64,000 nt of DNA, taken from NCBI RefSeq assembly GCF_003719195.1, contig NZ_CP024996.1:3472001-3536000 (forward strand), in the 5' to 3' direction. Both the position numbers and the translations under genes were made by a program. Every line of letters begins with the position of its first letter. Position 1 is the first letter of the stretch. This stretch comes from Herbaspirillum rubrisubalbicans. Its GTDB lineage: Bacteria; Pseudomonadota; Gammaproteobacteria; Burkholderiales; Burkholderiaceae_D. Of the stretch, positions 38,102-47,864 are shown in pieces. Under the pieces are notes generated by a model. The model ran no database searches. It was given only the letters and a program-made list of their open reading frames with translations, and was not told the origin of the DNA.

Positions 38102-38118
38102 ATCAAATATTCTTTGAT
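38102..38118. promoter_or_regulatory. Candidate LysR-type operator
   Basis: The perfect dyad ATCAAA-TATTC-TTTGAT lies 13 bp before the LysR start and 106 bp before the MFS start. Its position is typical for an autoregulatory and activating LysR binding site, but spacing differs from the strict T-N11-A box. Confidence 0.5.
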
Positions 38119-38223
38119 TGTAACGGCATTTTTCTCAACAAAGACTGCGCGCACAATCCTTCATATCGCTGGCCATCCAGAGCGGATCGACCAGCCGGAA
38201 CCCCTCACTCCATAAGGATTGCC

Positions 38224-39405
38224 ATGCCAATTGCTCTTTGGGCGCTGACCATCAGCGCATTCGCCATCGGAACCACCGAATTCGTCATCATGGGCCTGCT
38301 ACCGGAAGTCGCGGCCAATCTGGGCGTGAGCCTGTCCTCGGCCGGGTTGCTGGTGACCGGCTATGCGCTGGGCGTGTTCGTGGGCGCCCCGCTGGTCACC
38401 GCCACCACCGGCCGCCTGCCGCGCAAGACCTTGCTCATTGCGCTGATGGTGGTATTCGTCATCGGCAACCTGGCCTGCGCCATGGCACCGGGGTATGTCA
38501 CCTTGATGATAGGACGCGTAGTGGCGTCCTTCGCCCATGGCGCCTTCTTCGGCGTCGGTTCGGTGGTAGCCACCAGCCTGGTGCCCAAGGAAAAGCAAGC
38601 CTCCGCCATCGCCTTGATGTTTACCGGGTTGACGGTGGCCAATGTGCTGGGCGTACCCTTCGGCACCTGGCTGGGCCAGAGCTATGGCTGGCGTGCCACC
38701 TTCTGGGCGGTGACCGCCATCGGCGTGATCGCGCTGGCCGCCACCGCAGTGCTGGTGCCGCGCTCGCAGGGTGGCCAGGAAGCCGACTTCGGCAAGGAAG
38801 TACGGGTACTGATGCGCCCGCAGGTGATGCTGGGCCTGTTGATGACGGTGCTGGGCTTTGGCGGCGTATTTGCGGCCTTCACCTATATCGCCCCGATCCT
38901 GACCGACATCAGCGGTTTCCCGGCCTCGGCGGTCTCGCCCATCCTGCTGCTGTTCGGATTGGGACTGGTAATCGGCAACCTGGCCGGCGGCAAGCTGGCC
39001 GACAAGAAGTTGATGGCCACCCTGCTGGGCAGCCTGGTCTTGCTGGCCGTGGTGCTGGTGCTGTTCGGCCTGACCAATGGCCACCAGATCGCCGCCATCG
39101 TCGGTGTGGGCCTGATGGGTATGGCCGCCTTCGCCACCGTGCCGCCGCTGCAGATGCGCGTGCTGGAAAAGGCGACCGGCGCACCCAACCTAGCCTCCTC
39201 AGCCAATATCGCCGCCTTCAACCTGGGCAATGCCGCCGGCGCCTGGCTGGGCGGCGTGACCATCGATCACGGTCCGGGCCTGCACGCGGTGCCCTACGTG
39301 GCCGCCCTGCTGCCGCTGGCCGGGATCGTGGTGGCCCTGGTGAGCTGGAAGATGGATGCCAGCTCGGCCGCACTGTCCGGCACCGAACGCACCACGACCT
39401 GCTGA
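38224..39405 (+). CDS. MFS transporter, drug/sugar efflux type (DHA1-like)
   Basis: An inner-membrane exporter of 393 aa with about 12 hydrophobic segments. The start MPIALWALTISAFAIGTTEFVIMGLLPEVA is the AraJ/YdhP-type opening, including the conserved GTTEF in TM1. The loop-2/3 motif TGRLPRKTLLIALM is the MFS motif A region. ATG 38224 is chosen because the upstream extension overlaps the LysR operator. It is probably regulated by the divergent LysR protein; the substrate is unknown. The SDR gene follows after 16 bp, so they may be co-transcribed. Confidence 0.92.
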   Translation: MPIALWALTISAFAIGTTEFVIMGLLPEVAANLGVSLSSAGLLVTGYALGVFVGAPLVTATTGRLPRKTLLIALMVVFVIGNLACAMAPGYVTLMIGRVVASFAHGAFFGVGSVVATSLVPKEKQASAIALMFTGLTVANVLGVPFGTWLGQSYGWRATFWAVTAIGVIALAATAVLVPRSQGGQEADFGKEVRVLMRPQVMLGLLMTVLGFGGVFAAFTYIAPILTDISGFPASAVSPILLLFGLGLVIGNLAGGKLADKKLMATLLGSLVLLAVVLVLFGLTNGHQIAAIVGVGLMGMAAFATVPPLQMRVLEKATGAPNLASSANIAAFNLGNAAGAWLGGVTIDHGPGLHAVPYVAALLPLAGIVVALVSWKMDASSAALSGTERTTTC

Positions 39406-39421
39406 TTTGCGGAAGAGCACC

Positions 39422-40519
39422 ATGCCCCATCCTGCAACTTCTCCCCAGCCGCAGCGCCACACCGCCCTGGTGGTGGGTGCCCACGGCGTGATCGGCAGTC
39501 GGTTGATCGCGCATCTGCAGTCCCTGCCGCAATGGGAGGTGATCGGCCTGTCGCGCCGCGGCGGCGAGCAAGGCAAGCAGGAGCGCCTGCGCCACGTCGC
39601 CGTAGACCTGCTCGATGCCGTCGATACCGAACGCCAGTTGGCGCGGCTGGAACAGGTCACCCACGTGTTCTACGCCGCCTACCAGCACCGCCCCAGCTGG
39701 AGCGAGCTGGTAGCGCCCAACCTGACCATGCTGCAGCACACGGTGCAGGCAGTGCAAGCCCATGCGCCGGGCTTGCGGCATATCAGCCTGATGCAGGGCT
39801 ACAAGGTCTACGGCGGTCATCTCGGTCCCTTCAAGACACCGGCGCGCGAAAGCGATGCGCAGTTCATGCCGCCCGAATTCATGTTCGACCAGCAGCGCTG
39901 GCTGGAGCAGCGGCGCATCGATTCCGGCCGCTGCTGGAGCTGGTCGGCACCGCGCCCGGCGGTGGTCGGCGGCGCCGCGCTGGGCAATCCCATGAACCTG
40001 GCGCTGGCCATTGCACTGTATGCCTGCATGTCCAAGGCGCTGGGACTGCCGCTGCGCTTTCCGGGCAAGCCGGGCGCCTATGACAAATTGGTGGAGATGA
40101 CCGACGCCGATCTGTTGGCCAAGGGCACGGTGTGGGCCGCCACCACCGAGGCGGTCGCCAACCAGGCCTTCAATGTCGGCAATGGCGACCTGTTCCGCTG
40201 GAGCGAGATGTGGCCGAAGATCGCCCGCTATTTCGGTATGGAAGTGGGCACGCCGCTGCCGCTGAAGCTGGCCGAGGTGATGGCCGACAAGGCAGCATTG
40301 TGGGAACGCATCGTCACAGCGCATGGCTTGAAGCAGCATCCTTATGCTTCATTGTCGGCGTGGGAATTTGCCGACTTCGTGTTCTCCTGGGACTACGACA
40401 TGTTCGGCGATGGCAGCAAGGCGCGGCGCCTGGGCTTTCATGAATATGTGGAGACGGAGCAGATGTTTTATCGGCTCTTTGATACCTTCAAGGAGCGCAA
40501 GATCATTCCTTGGTCCTGA
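39422..40519 (+). CDS. PRISE-like SDR oxidoreductase with altered active-site tyrosine
   Basis: An NAD(P)-binding protein of 365 aa. The Rossmann motif is G19-AHGVI-G25 (GxxGxxG). Its later blocks follow the plant progesterone 5-beta-reductase/iridoid synthase (PRISE) pattern in order: QGYKVYGGHLGPF (with the conserved Lys), a helix PEFMFDQQRWLE, SAPRPAVVGG, TDADLLAKGTVWAATT and QAFNVGNGDLFRW. In family members I remember, the helix reads NFYY, with the catalytic Tyr; here the aligned residues are FMF. It follows the MFS gene by 16 bp. Reaction and substrate are unknown. Confidence 0.82.
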   Translation: MPHPATSPQPQRHTALVVGAHGVIGSRLIAHLQSLPQWEVIGLSRRGGEQGKQERLRHVAVDLLDAVDTERQLARLEQVTHVFYAAYQHRPSWSELVAPNLTMLQHTVQAVQAHAPGLRHISLMQGYKVYGGHLGPFKTPARESDAQFMPPEFMFDQQRWLEQRRIDSGRCWSWSAPRPAVVGGAALGNPMNLALAIALYACMSKALGLPLRFPGKPGAYDKLVEMTDADLLAKGTVWAATTEAVANQAFNVGNGDLFRWSEMWPKIARYFGMEVGTPLPLKLAEVMADKAALWERIVTAHGLKQHPYASLSAWEFADFVFSWDYDMFGDGSKARRLGFHEYVETEQMFYRLFDTFKERKIIPWS

Positions 40520-40549
40520 TGCCCTGCCCGGCCTCAACGGACGAAAAAA

Positions 40550-40573
40550 AAGAGCTTGCCGCGGCAAGCTCTT
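40550..40573. repeat. Left 24-bp target duplication of IS copy 2 (terminator palindrome)
   Basis: A perfect 24-bp palindrome preceded by an A-run and located 30 bp after the SDR stop. It is repeated intact at 42140-42163, where it is followed by TT. It is the terminator stem that the IS entered. Confidence 0.93.
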
Positions 40574-40586
40574 CAGGTTGATGACG

Positions 40587-40621
40587 AACCCCGTGTTTTC
40601 GAACACGGGGTTTTGTTTTTC
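40587..40621 (+). terminator. Hairpin inside left end of IS copy 2
   Basis: The equivalent of the copy 1 hairpin at 23631: a perfect 11-bp stem with TTCG loop followed by TTTTGTTTTT on the plus strand. It faces transcription coming from the SDR gene. Confidence 0.8.
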
Positions 40622-42086
40622 AGGCGCAGGTAATTTGCAGATGGTCGATGGCGCAGAAGCCAAGCAAGGCGCTCATTTTTCGCTGTAGCCACTTTTGTAC
40701 GCTGGCAGAGGCGCTCAAGCCGTGTAAAAGCGCGCGCAAGCGCGCCACCAACAGGGCAATCTTCTTCATGTTCTGGGCCGCCGCCGCCAACAAGCACTGC
40801 TCGGCGACCTTGCGCAATCCCCGCATACGGGCATAACGATGTCCGTGCAATTGCTTGGCGTCGGCGAAGCTGCGTTCTACCGTTTCCTTGCGTCGGGCAT
40901 AGATGCGCTTGCCCCATTCGGTACGACGCCGATCATCCACCTTCTCCTTGGAACGCTCCCACACATGGCGCGTCACCACCTTGACCGCATTGGCGCTATT
41001 GGTGCATTGCTCGCGTACCTTGCAGCCTCGGCATTGCTCAGGGTTGGATTTGTATTCCCGATACCCCAGTCGATTGGTCGTGCTGTAGCGCAAGGGTTGA
41101 CCCTGCGGGCAGATGTATTCGTCACGGTAGGCATCGTACTCATACGCCCGTTTAAAGAATGTCCCCGGCTTGTGGTTGGGTGTGCGGTAGCCCATCACGC
41201 CGCTGATCTCGCGATTCTCCAGTCCCTGGCAGACGGCCGGTGTGAAGTAGCCCGCATCCAGGCCAACGGCCTGTACATCAAATCCGAACGTCTGGCGCTG
41301 ACGATCCAGGCGTGCCAGATAAGGCTGACTGTCATGGACTGAGGCGGGCGTGACATGGGTATCGGTAATGATGGAATGCTTGGCATCGACGGTGCGGTGA
41401 TCCAGGTAGAAGAAGCCCTTGGGCTTGTCGTCGCGCACCATGTAGCCGCTCTCGGGATCGGTGCGACTGACCTTGATCTCTTTGGTGGGCGGCTCATCAT
41501 CGTCGTCACGCTTGAGCGGTTTCTTGCCATGCTCGGCACGGTCGATATCCACAGCGGCATCCAATTCGGCCAGATAGGCCGAGGGGGTCTGGGTAACTTG
41601 AACGTAGTCGAACTTGTTCTTGTTGGCGTTGGCCTTGAGGTGGGTGCTGTCGCTGTAGAGCACACGGCCATCGACCATGCCGCGTCCAATGGCCTGGCGC
41701 ACGATCTCGTCGAAGATCTCTTGATAGACGGTGGTATCAATGAAGCGGCGGCGCCGGTTCTGGGAGAAGGTGGAGGAGTCCGGTACCTTGTCGGTCAAAC
41801 GGAATCCGGCAAACCAGCGATAGGCCACATTGACCTGGACCTCGCGGATGAGCTGGCGCTCGCTGCGGATACCGAAGAGGTAACCGATGAACAAGAGCTT
41901 GAAGAGTACCACCGGGTCCAGTGCCGGGCGGCCATTGTCGGCGCAATACAGATGCGCCACCTTCTCTCGGATGAACTCGAAATCCACCGCCGCGTCGATC
42001 TTGCGCAGCAGGTGGTCCTTGGGCACGAGCATCTCGATGGTCACCATCTCTAACTCGTGCTGGGCGGCAGTCGGTTTTTTGAGCAT
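40620..42086 (-). CDS. IS1182-family transposase, copy 2
   Basis: An intact 488-aa DDE transposase, identical by eye to the copy 1 protein except for one residue near the C-terminus (Ser instead of Arg in the QRKM-x-ALLGF segment). Domain layout is as in copy 1. Most of the roughly seven nucleotide differences between the copies are silent. Confidence 0.95.
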   Translation of the reverse strand: MLKKPTAAQHELEMVTIEMLVPKDHLLRKIDAAVDFEFIREKVAHLYCADNGRPALDPVVLFKLLFIGYLFGIRSERQLIREVQVNVAYRWFAGFRLTDKVPDSSTFSQNRRRRFIDTTVYQEIFDEIVRQAIGRGMVDGRVLYSDSTHLKANANKNKFDYVQVTQTPSAYLAELDAAVDIDRAEHGKKPLKRDDDDEPPTKEIKVSRTDPESGYMVRDDKPKGFFYLDHRTVDAKHSIITDTHVTPASVHDSQPYLARLDRQRQTFGFDVQAVGLDAGYFTPAVCQGLENREISGVMGYRTPNHKPGTFFKRAYEYDAYRDEYICPQGQPLRYSTTNRLGYREYKSNPEQCRGCKVREQCTNSANAVKVVTRHVWERSKEKVDDRRRTEWGKRIYARRKETVERSFADAKQLHGHRYARMRGLRKVAEQCLLAAAAQNMKKIALLVARLRALLHGLSASASVQKWLQRKMSALLGFCAIDHLQITCA

Positions 42087-42099
42087 GACCGATTAAACA

Positions 42100-42129
42100 A
42101 CAAAGCCTTGGCTTTCGCCAAGGCTTTGT
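42100..42129 (-). promoter_or_regulatory. Hairpin inside right end of IS copy 2
   Basis: The same perfect 13-bp stem with TTTC loop as at 25144-25173, 14 bp before the transposase start codon. Confidence 0.75.
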
Positions 42130-42139
42130 CATCAATCTG

Positions 42140-42163
42140 AAGAGCTTGCCGCGGCAAGCTCTT
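42140..42163. repeat. Right 24-bp target duplication of IS copy 2
   Basis: An exact copy of the 24-bp palindrome at 40550-40573. It lies 34 bp after the stop of the minus-strand phosphoribosyltransferase gene, so the original hairpin probably ended both convergent transcripts. Confidence 0.93.
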
Positions 42164-42197
42164 TTCACATCTGCTTCCATGAAACTGAAGCAAAAGA

Positions 42198-42728
42198 TCA
42201 GGCGCCCTTCTTGATCCAGGCCGCCAGTTGGTGCGGGCCCAGGCCGTCATATTCTTCGAACGGCTGGTGAATCCACGGGTTGGTCGGCAGGTAGTCGATG
42301 TGGAAATCGGGCTCCACCACCGAGCAGGCCTTCCACCACAAGACGGCACTCTTGATCTCGGTGACGGACGGGTAATGTTCCTTCAGGTGGACCATCACCT
42401 TCTGCAGGGTGACGCCGGAATCGACCAGGTCGTCCACCAGCAGGATGCGGCCACCCAGGGTTCCCTTGGTGATGGTGATGTACTTGGCGATGTCCAGGGA
42501 GCTGCGGATGGTGCCGGCGGCTTCGCGGTAGGAGCTGGTCGAAAGGATGGCCAGCGGGACATCGAAAATGCGCGACATCACGTCACCCGGGCGCAGGCCG
42601 CCACGCGCCAGGCACAGCACCTGGTCGAACTGGTAGCCGGATTCGTAGACCTTCAATGCCAATCGTTCGATCAGGCGGTTGTAGTCGTCCCAGGAGACCC
42701 AGAGGTCTTTGTCGTCAGAGATCTTCAT
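42198..42728 (-). CDS. Phosphoribosyltransferase (hypoxanthine/xanthine-guanine type)
   Basis: A 176-aa type I phosphoribosyltransferase. The PRPP loop VDDLVDSGVTL (in RILLVDDLVDSG) and the N-terminal CLARGGLRPGDVMSRIF pyrophosphate-loop region are clear. The start at ATG 42728 gives the usual family length; the longer frame runs into purA. It lies 53 bp after purA on the same strand, which supports a role in purine salvage. The base preference is not determined. Confidence 0.88.
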   Translation of the reverse strand: MKISDDKDLWVSWDDYNRLIERLALKVYESGYQFDQVLCLARGGLRPGDVMSRIFDVPLAILSTSSYREAAGTIRSSLDIAKYITITKGTLGGRILLVDDLVDSGVTLQKVMVHLKEHYPSVTEIKSAVLWWKACSVVEPDFHIDYLPTNPWIHQPFEEYDGLGPHQLAAWIKKGA

Positions 42729-42781
42729 ATTCTTGATTGCTTCGTAGTGCCTTGTGCCCTTGCGGGCGATTGCGTGGTGAA

Positions 42782-44098
<1,317 letters not shown>

Positions 44099-45259
44099 TC
44101 AACCCAAGTTTTTGATAATCCAGTTTCCATTGCTGAAATCGAGTGCGCGGTCGCAATCGAATTCGTCCTGATCGTGTTCGTGGCCGGGAAGGCTTTGGAT
44201 CACGATCTCTCCCGCTTGCCGCAATTGCGCTATTTTCTCACGCAGACCGGCGTCCCTGCCCCAAGGGGCGAGGATGGCGCGTTTTCGTTCTGCGCCCGGC
44301 ATCAGTCGTGCCAGTTCACGCAGGTCCAGGGAGAAGCCCGTCGCCGGCCGCGCACGGCCGAAGGCTTCACCCACATGGTCGTAGCGGCCGCCGCGCACCA
44401 CCGCATTGGGCAAGCCGGGCACATAGGCGGAGAACATTACGCCGCTGTGGTAATGGTAGCCGCGCAGGTCGGCCAGATCGATGGTAACGGCCGCGCCTTC
44501 ATGGCCGGCCGCCAGTTCCACCAGGGCCTGCAGCTCATCCAAGGCCTGGGCGATGCCAGGCAGCGCCGGCAGGGTGATGCGGGCGCGCGCGATGACCGAG
44601 ATGTCGCCATACAGGTTGGGCAGCGCCAGCAACGCGGCGCGGGTGCCCTCCTGGTAAGCGGCGGTGATTTCCTTCAAGCCCGGCACGTCCTTGGCCTGCA
44701 GCAGGCCGAAGAGCTGGGCTTCGTCGCGCTTGGCGGCGGCATCGTTGGCGATGATGGCGCGCAGCACGCCGACGTGGCACAGGTCCAGGCGGATGGTGCG
44801 CATTCCGGCCAGGGCCAGGGAATTCAAGGCCAGTTCCTGAATCTCGGCGTCGGCTTCGAGGCCGGCATGACCGTAGATCTCGGCGCCGATCTGGATCGGT
44901 TCGCGCGTGGCGTGCAGACCGGTGGGGCGGGTATGCAGGACACTGCCGGCATAGCACAGGCGGGTGACCGAGGCGCGATTGAGCAGGTGAGCGTCGATGC
45001 GCGCCACTTGCGTGGTCATGTCGGCGCGCACGCCCAGGGTGCGGCCGGAGAGCTGATCGACCAGCTTGAAGGTACGCAGGTCGGTGTCCTGGCCAGCGCC
45101 GGTGAGCAGGGATTCAAGGTATTCCAGCAGCGGCGGCATGACCATTTCGTAGCCGTACAAGCGGAAATTGTCGAGCAAGCGACGGCGCAGTTCCTCGATC
45201 TTGCGCGCTTCCGAGGGCAAGACGTCGGCGATGTTTTCAGGAAGAAGCCAGTTAGGCAT
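44099..45259 (-). CDS. hisZ: ATP phosphoribosyltransferase regulatory subunit
   Basis: A catalytically inactive paralogue of histidyl-tRNA synthetase that forms the HisG-HisZ complex for the first step of histidine synthesis. At 386 aa it lacks the anticodon-binding domain of HisRS. Class II core segments are visible ([33 protein letters not shown], and [26 protein letters not shown]). The start is ATG 45259; a TTG two codons earlier is possible. The partner hisG is not in the window. Confidence 0.94.
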   Translation of the reverse strand: MPNWLLPENIADVLPSEARKIEELRRRLLDNFRLYGYEMVMPPLLEYLESLLTGAGQDTDLRTFKLVDQLSGRTLGVRADMTTQVARIDAHLLNRASVTRLCYAGSVLHTRPTGLHATREPIQIGAEIYGHAGLEADAEIQELALNSLALAGMRTIRLDLCHVGVLRAIIANDAAAKRDEAQLFGLLQAKDVPGLKEITAAYQEGTRAALLALPNLYGDISVIARARITLPALPGIAQALDELQALVELAAGHEGAAVTIDLADLRGYHYHSGVMFSAYVPGLPNAVVRGGRYDHVGEAFGRARPATGFSLDLRELARLMPGAERKRAILAPWGRDAGLREKIAQLRQAGEIVIQSLPGHEHDQDEFDCDRALDFSNGNWIIKNLG

Positions 45260-45529
45260 AAACAAAAGTCAAAGCAGAAAAAACGGTTTGCGTGCTTGCG
45301 CGGTGCAGACAACAACGATGCAAGCAGGCGCCCAGACGAACAATCGGGGCGGTCCGGGAATGCCTGCCGCCCCTCTTCTTGCATTCCGGGAAAATTGCAT
45401 CCCGGAACATATGTCCGACCCAAAAAAGGAAAGATGCCCTTTACCAGCGGCATCCATCCGGTTCGCCCTGCCCGCCCCACTCTGGAGACGGCGCAGAACT
45501 GTTCACATTATCGCCTGTTAAGCGGATTT
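45260..45529. other. Gap between hflC and hisZ
   Basis: A 270-bp gap without a credible gene. It probably carries a promoter for hisZ-purA-PRT on the minus strand, but no clear hexamers were found. Short frames here lack ribosome binding sites. Confidence 0.4.
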
Positions 45530-46420
45530 TTACTTCTTCGCCGCGCTGGTAGCGCCGCCTATTCCCTTGAAGTACTTGAAGAACTCCGAGCTGGGATCCA
45601 CCACCATGACGTCGTGGCGGCTCTTGAAGCTGGCGCGGTAGGCTTCCAGACTGCGGTAGAACTTGTAGAAGTCCGGGTTCTGGCCGAAGGCCTGAGCATA
45701 GATCTGGGATGCCTTGGCGTCGCCGGCACCGCGGATCTTTTCGGACTCACGATAGGCTTCGGCCAGGATCACCACGCGCTGGCGATCGGCATCAGCGCGG
45801 ATCTTTTCGGATTCGGCCGCACCGGTGGAGCGCAGCTCATTGGCCACCCGCACGCGCTCGGACTTCATGCGTTCGAACACCGAGTTGTTGATCTGGTCAA
45901 CATAATCTACGCGGCGCAGACGCACATCGATGATTTCCACGCCGATCTGCTTGGCTTCGTTGGCCACGCGCGCCTGGATGGCGTCCATCACACTATTGCG
46001 CTGGCTGGAGATGACTTCGCGCACGGTGCGCTTGGTGATTTCATCGTTGAGCGCGGCCTTGACGATCTGCGACAGACGATCCTGGGTGCGACGTTCGTCG
46101 GCGCCGAAGCTGACGAAGTACAGGCGCGGATCGACGATACGCCACTTGACGTAGGCATCGACCAGCACGTTCATCTTTTCAGCGGTGATGAAACGGTCGG
46201 CGTCGGGCGTATCCAGGGTCTGGATGCGCTTGTCCAGATACATCACGTTCTGGAACGGCGGCGGCAGCTTGAAGTGCAGACCGGGTTCGGTGATGACCTG
46301 CTTGACTTCCCCGAGGGCAAAGACGATGGCCGAGGAACGCTGGTCGACCACGAAGATGGTGGACGATGCCAGCCAGATCGCCACCACGGCGACGATGACG
46401 GAAGTAACGAGGCGGCCCAT
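45530..46420 (-). CDS. hflC: HflC, SPFH-domain modulator of FtsH
   Basis: An inner-membrane partner of HflK that forms the cage around FtsH protease. The 296-aa product has an N-terminal membrane anchor (about 5-24: SVIVAVVAIWLASSTIFVV) and an SPFH/band 7 domain (VDQRSSAIVFALGEVKQV onward), then a long helix and a C-terminal tail. Its ATG overlaps the hflK stop (TGATG). Confidence 0.96.
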   Translation of the reverse strand: MGRLVTSVIVAVVAIWLASSTIFVVDQRSSAIVFALGEVKQVITEPGLHFKLPPPFQNVMYLDKRIQTLDTPDADRFITAEKMNVLVDAYVKWRIVDPRLYFVSFGADERRTQDRLSQIVKAALNDEITKRTVREVISSQRNSVMDAIQARVANEAKQIGVEIIDVRLRRVDYVDQINNSVFERMKSERVRVANELRSTGAAESEKIRADADRQRVVILAEAYRESEKIRGAGDAKASQIYAQAFGQNPDFYKFYRSLEAYRASFKSRHDVMVVDPSSEFFKYFKGIGGATSAAKK

Positions 46421-47775
46421 CAGCGCACCTCCCTTTCACGCGACTCGCGGGGATCGCGGTTTCTCGAATCTCGCATCAGCTCGGATGAATACACGGTGTC
46501 GGTTCCTGCAGTCGAATTGGTGGACGCAGCACTGGGGGCAGCCTGGCCAGCCGCGGAGGCTGGCGACTTGGCGCCAGCCGGGGCCGCATCGCTCACGCTT
46601 TGCTGGATCAGTTTGTCCAACGGCAGGTACAGCAGGTTGCTGCCATTCTTGACATCGACCATGACCTTGGTGGTGTTGGCGAAGATCTGCTGCATGGTTT
46701 CCAGGTACATGCGGTCGCGGGTGACGGCCGGGGCCTTGGCATAGGCTTCTTGCACCTGGGTGAAGCGTGAGGCGTCACCTTCGGCATTGGCCACCACGCG
46801 GGAACGGTAAGCTTCAGCTTCTTCCAGCAGGCGCGAGGCGGCGCCAGAGGCGCGCGGGATCACGTCGTTGGCGTAGGCCTGGCCTTCGTTCTTCAGGCGT
46901 TCGCGGTCCTGACCTGCTTTGACGGCATCATCGAAGGCCGCCTGCACCTGTTCGGGCGGTTGCACGCCTTGCATGGTCACGTTGGTGATCTGTACGCCGG
47001 ACTTGTAGCGGTCCAGGATCTGCTGCATCCGCTGACTGACATCCAGTGCAACCTTTTCACGGCCTTCGTAGAGCACGAAGTCCATCTTGCTGCGGCCGAC
47101 GATTTCGCGGATGGCGGCTTCAGCCACCTGGCGCACGGAATCATCTGGATCGCGGTTGTTGAACAGCCATTCGGCTGCGTTCTTGAGCTTGTACTGGACG
47201 GCGAACTGGATGTCGATGATGTTTTCATCATCGGTGAGCATCAGGGATTCCTTCAACTGCTTGTTGCGCACGTTGCCGCGATAGCCGATCTCGGCGGTCC
47301 GCACCTGGGACATGTTGACGATCTCGTGGCCCTGGATGGGATAGGGCCAGCGCCAGTTAAATCCGGGCAGCGTGGTGTGGCTGTAGCGACCGAAGGTGGT
47401 CACCACGGCAGTCTGGCCTTCTTGCACGATGAAGAAGCCGCTGGCCAGCCAGAGGAACACGACGATGATGGCGATCACGCCCACACCGATACCGGCGCCC
47501 TTGACGTCACCCCGGTTGAAGCCGCCACCACCGTTGCCGCCGTCGGAGCCACCGCCCTTGCGGCCGAGCATCCCGGCGATGCGCTGGTTGAAGTCGCGCC
47601 AGAGCTGGTCCAGGTCGGGCGGGCCGTCATCGTTGCCGGACGGTTTTTCGGGCCGTTTGTCGCCGTTATTTCCGTTATTCTGATTGTCGCGGTTGTCATT
47701 TTGTGAACCACGCCCCCATTGGGGGTCGTTCAACGAAAACTTGACACCGATTTTCCTGAATAAAGACACAAGCAT
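46420..47775 (-). CDS. hflK: HflK, SPFH-domain modulator of FtsH
   Basis: 451 aa from ATG 47775 (MLVSLFRKIGVKFSLNDPQWGRG, the usual opening; the upstream extension lacks support). A Gly/Asn-rich cytoplasmic N-terminus (about 20-90) precedes one membrane segment (about 98-120). An SPFH domain (FFIVQEGQTAVVTTFGRY onward) and an Ala-rich tail follow. It pairs with HflC, and the genes are translationally coupled. It starts 89 bp after hflX. Confidence 0.96.
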   Translation of the reverse strand: MLVSLFRKIGVKFSLNDPQWGRGSQNDNRDNQNNGNNGDKRPEKPSGNDDGPPDLDQLWRDFNQRIAGMLGRKGGGSDGGNGGGGFNRGDVKGAGIGVGVIAIIVVFLWLASGFFIVQEGQTAVVTTFGRYSHTTLPGFNWRWPYPIQGHEIVNMSQVRTAEIGYRGNVRNKQLKESLMLTDDENIIDIQFAVQYKLKNAAEWLFNNRDPDDSVRQVAEAAIREIVGRSKMDFVLYEGREKVALDVSQRMQQILDRYKSGVQITNVTMQGVQPPEQVQAAFDDAVKAGQDRERLKNEGQAYANDVIPRASGAASRLLEEAEAYRSRVVANAEGDASRFTQVQEAYAKAPAVTRDRMYLETMQQIFANTTKVMVDVKNGSNLLYLPLDKLIQQSVSDAAPAGAKSPASAAGQAAPSAASTNSTAGTDTVYSSELMRDSRNRDPRESREREVR

Positions 47776-47864
47776 TCGTTTGCGTTCCGGCTGTAGTGAT
47801 GGATTAAGAAAATCTAGGAGGAATGCGCGCCAGGAACGTCTAAAAAGCCGTTCCCTCGAACGGC

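Larger units (their letters stand above)
40574..42139 (-). mobile_element. IS1182-family insertion sequence, copy 2 (1566 bp)
   Basis: The same element as copy 1: the same 1566-bp length, the same 12-bp terminal repeats (40574-40585; 42128-42139) and internal hairpins (40587-40612; 42100-42129), in the same orientation 16,956 bp away. Its 24-bp flanking duplication differs from that of copy 1, so the two copies are separate insertions, not the arms of a composite transposon. Confidence 0.93.

Noticed and set aside
23618..42139. The two IS1182-type copies as arms of a composite transposon
   Set aside because: Each copy has its own perfect 24-bp flanking duplication and the two duplications differ, so they are separate insertions and not one unit that moved together.
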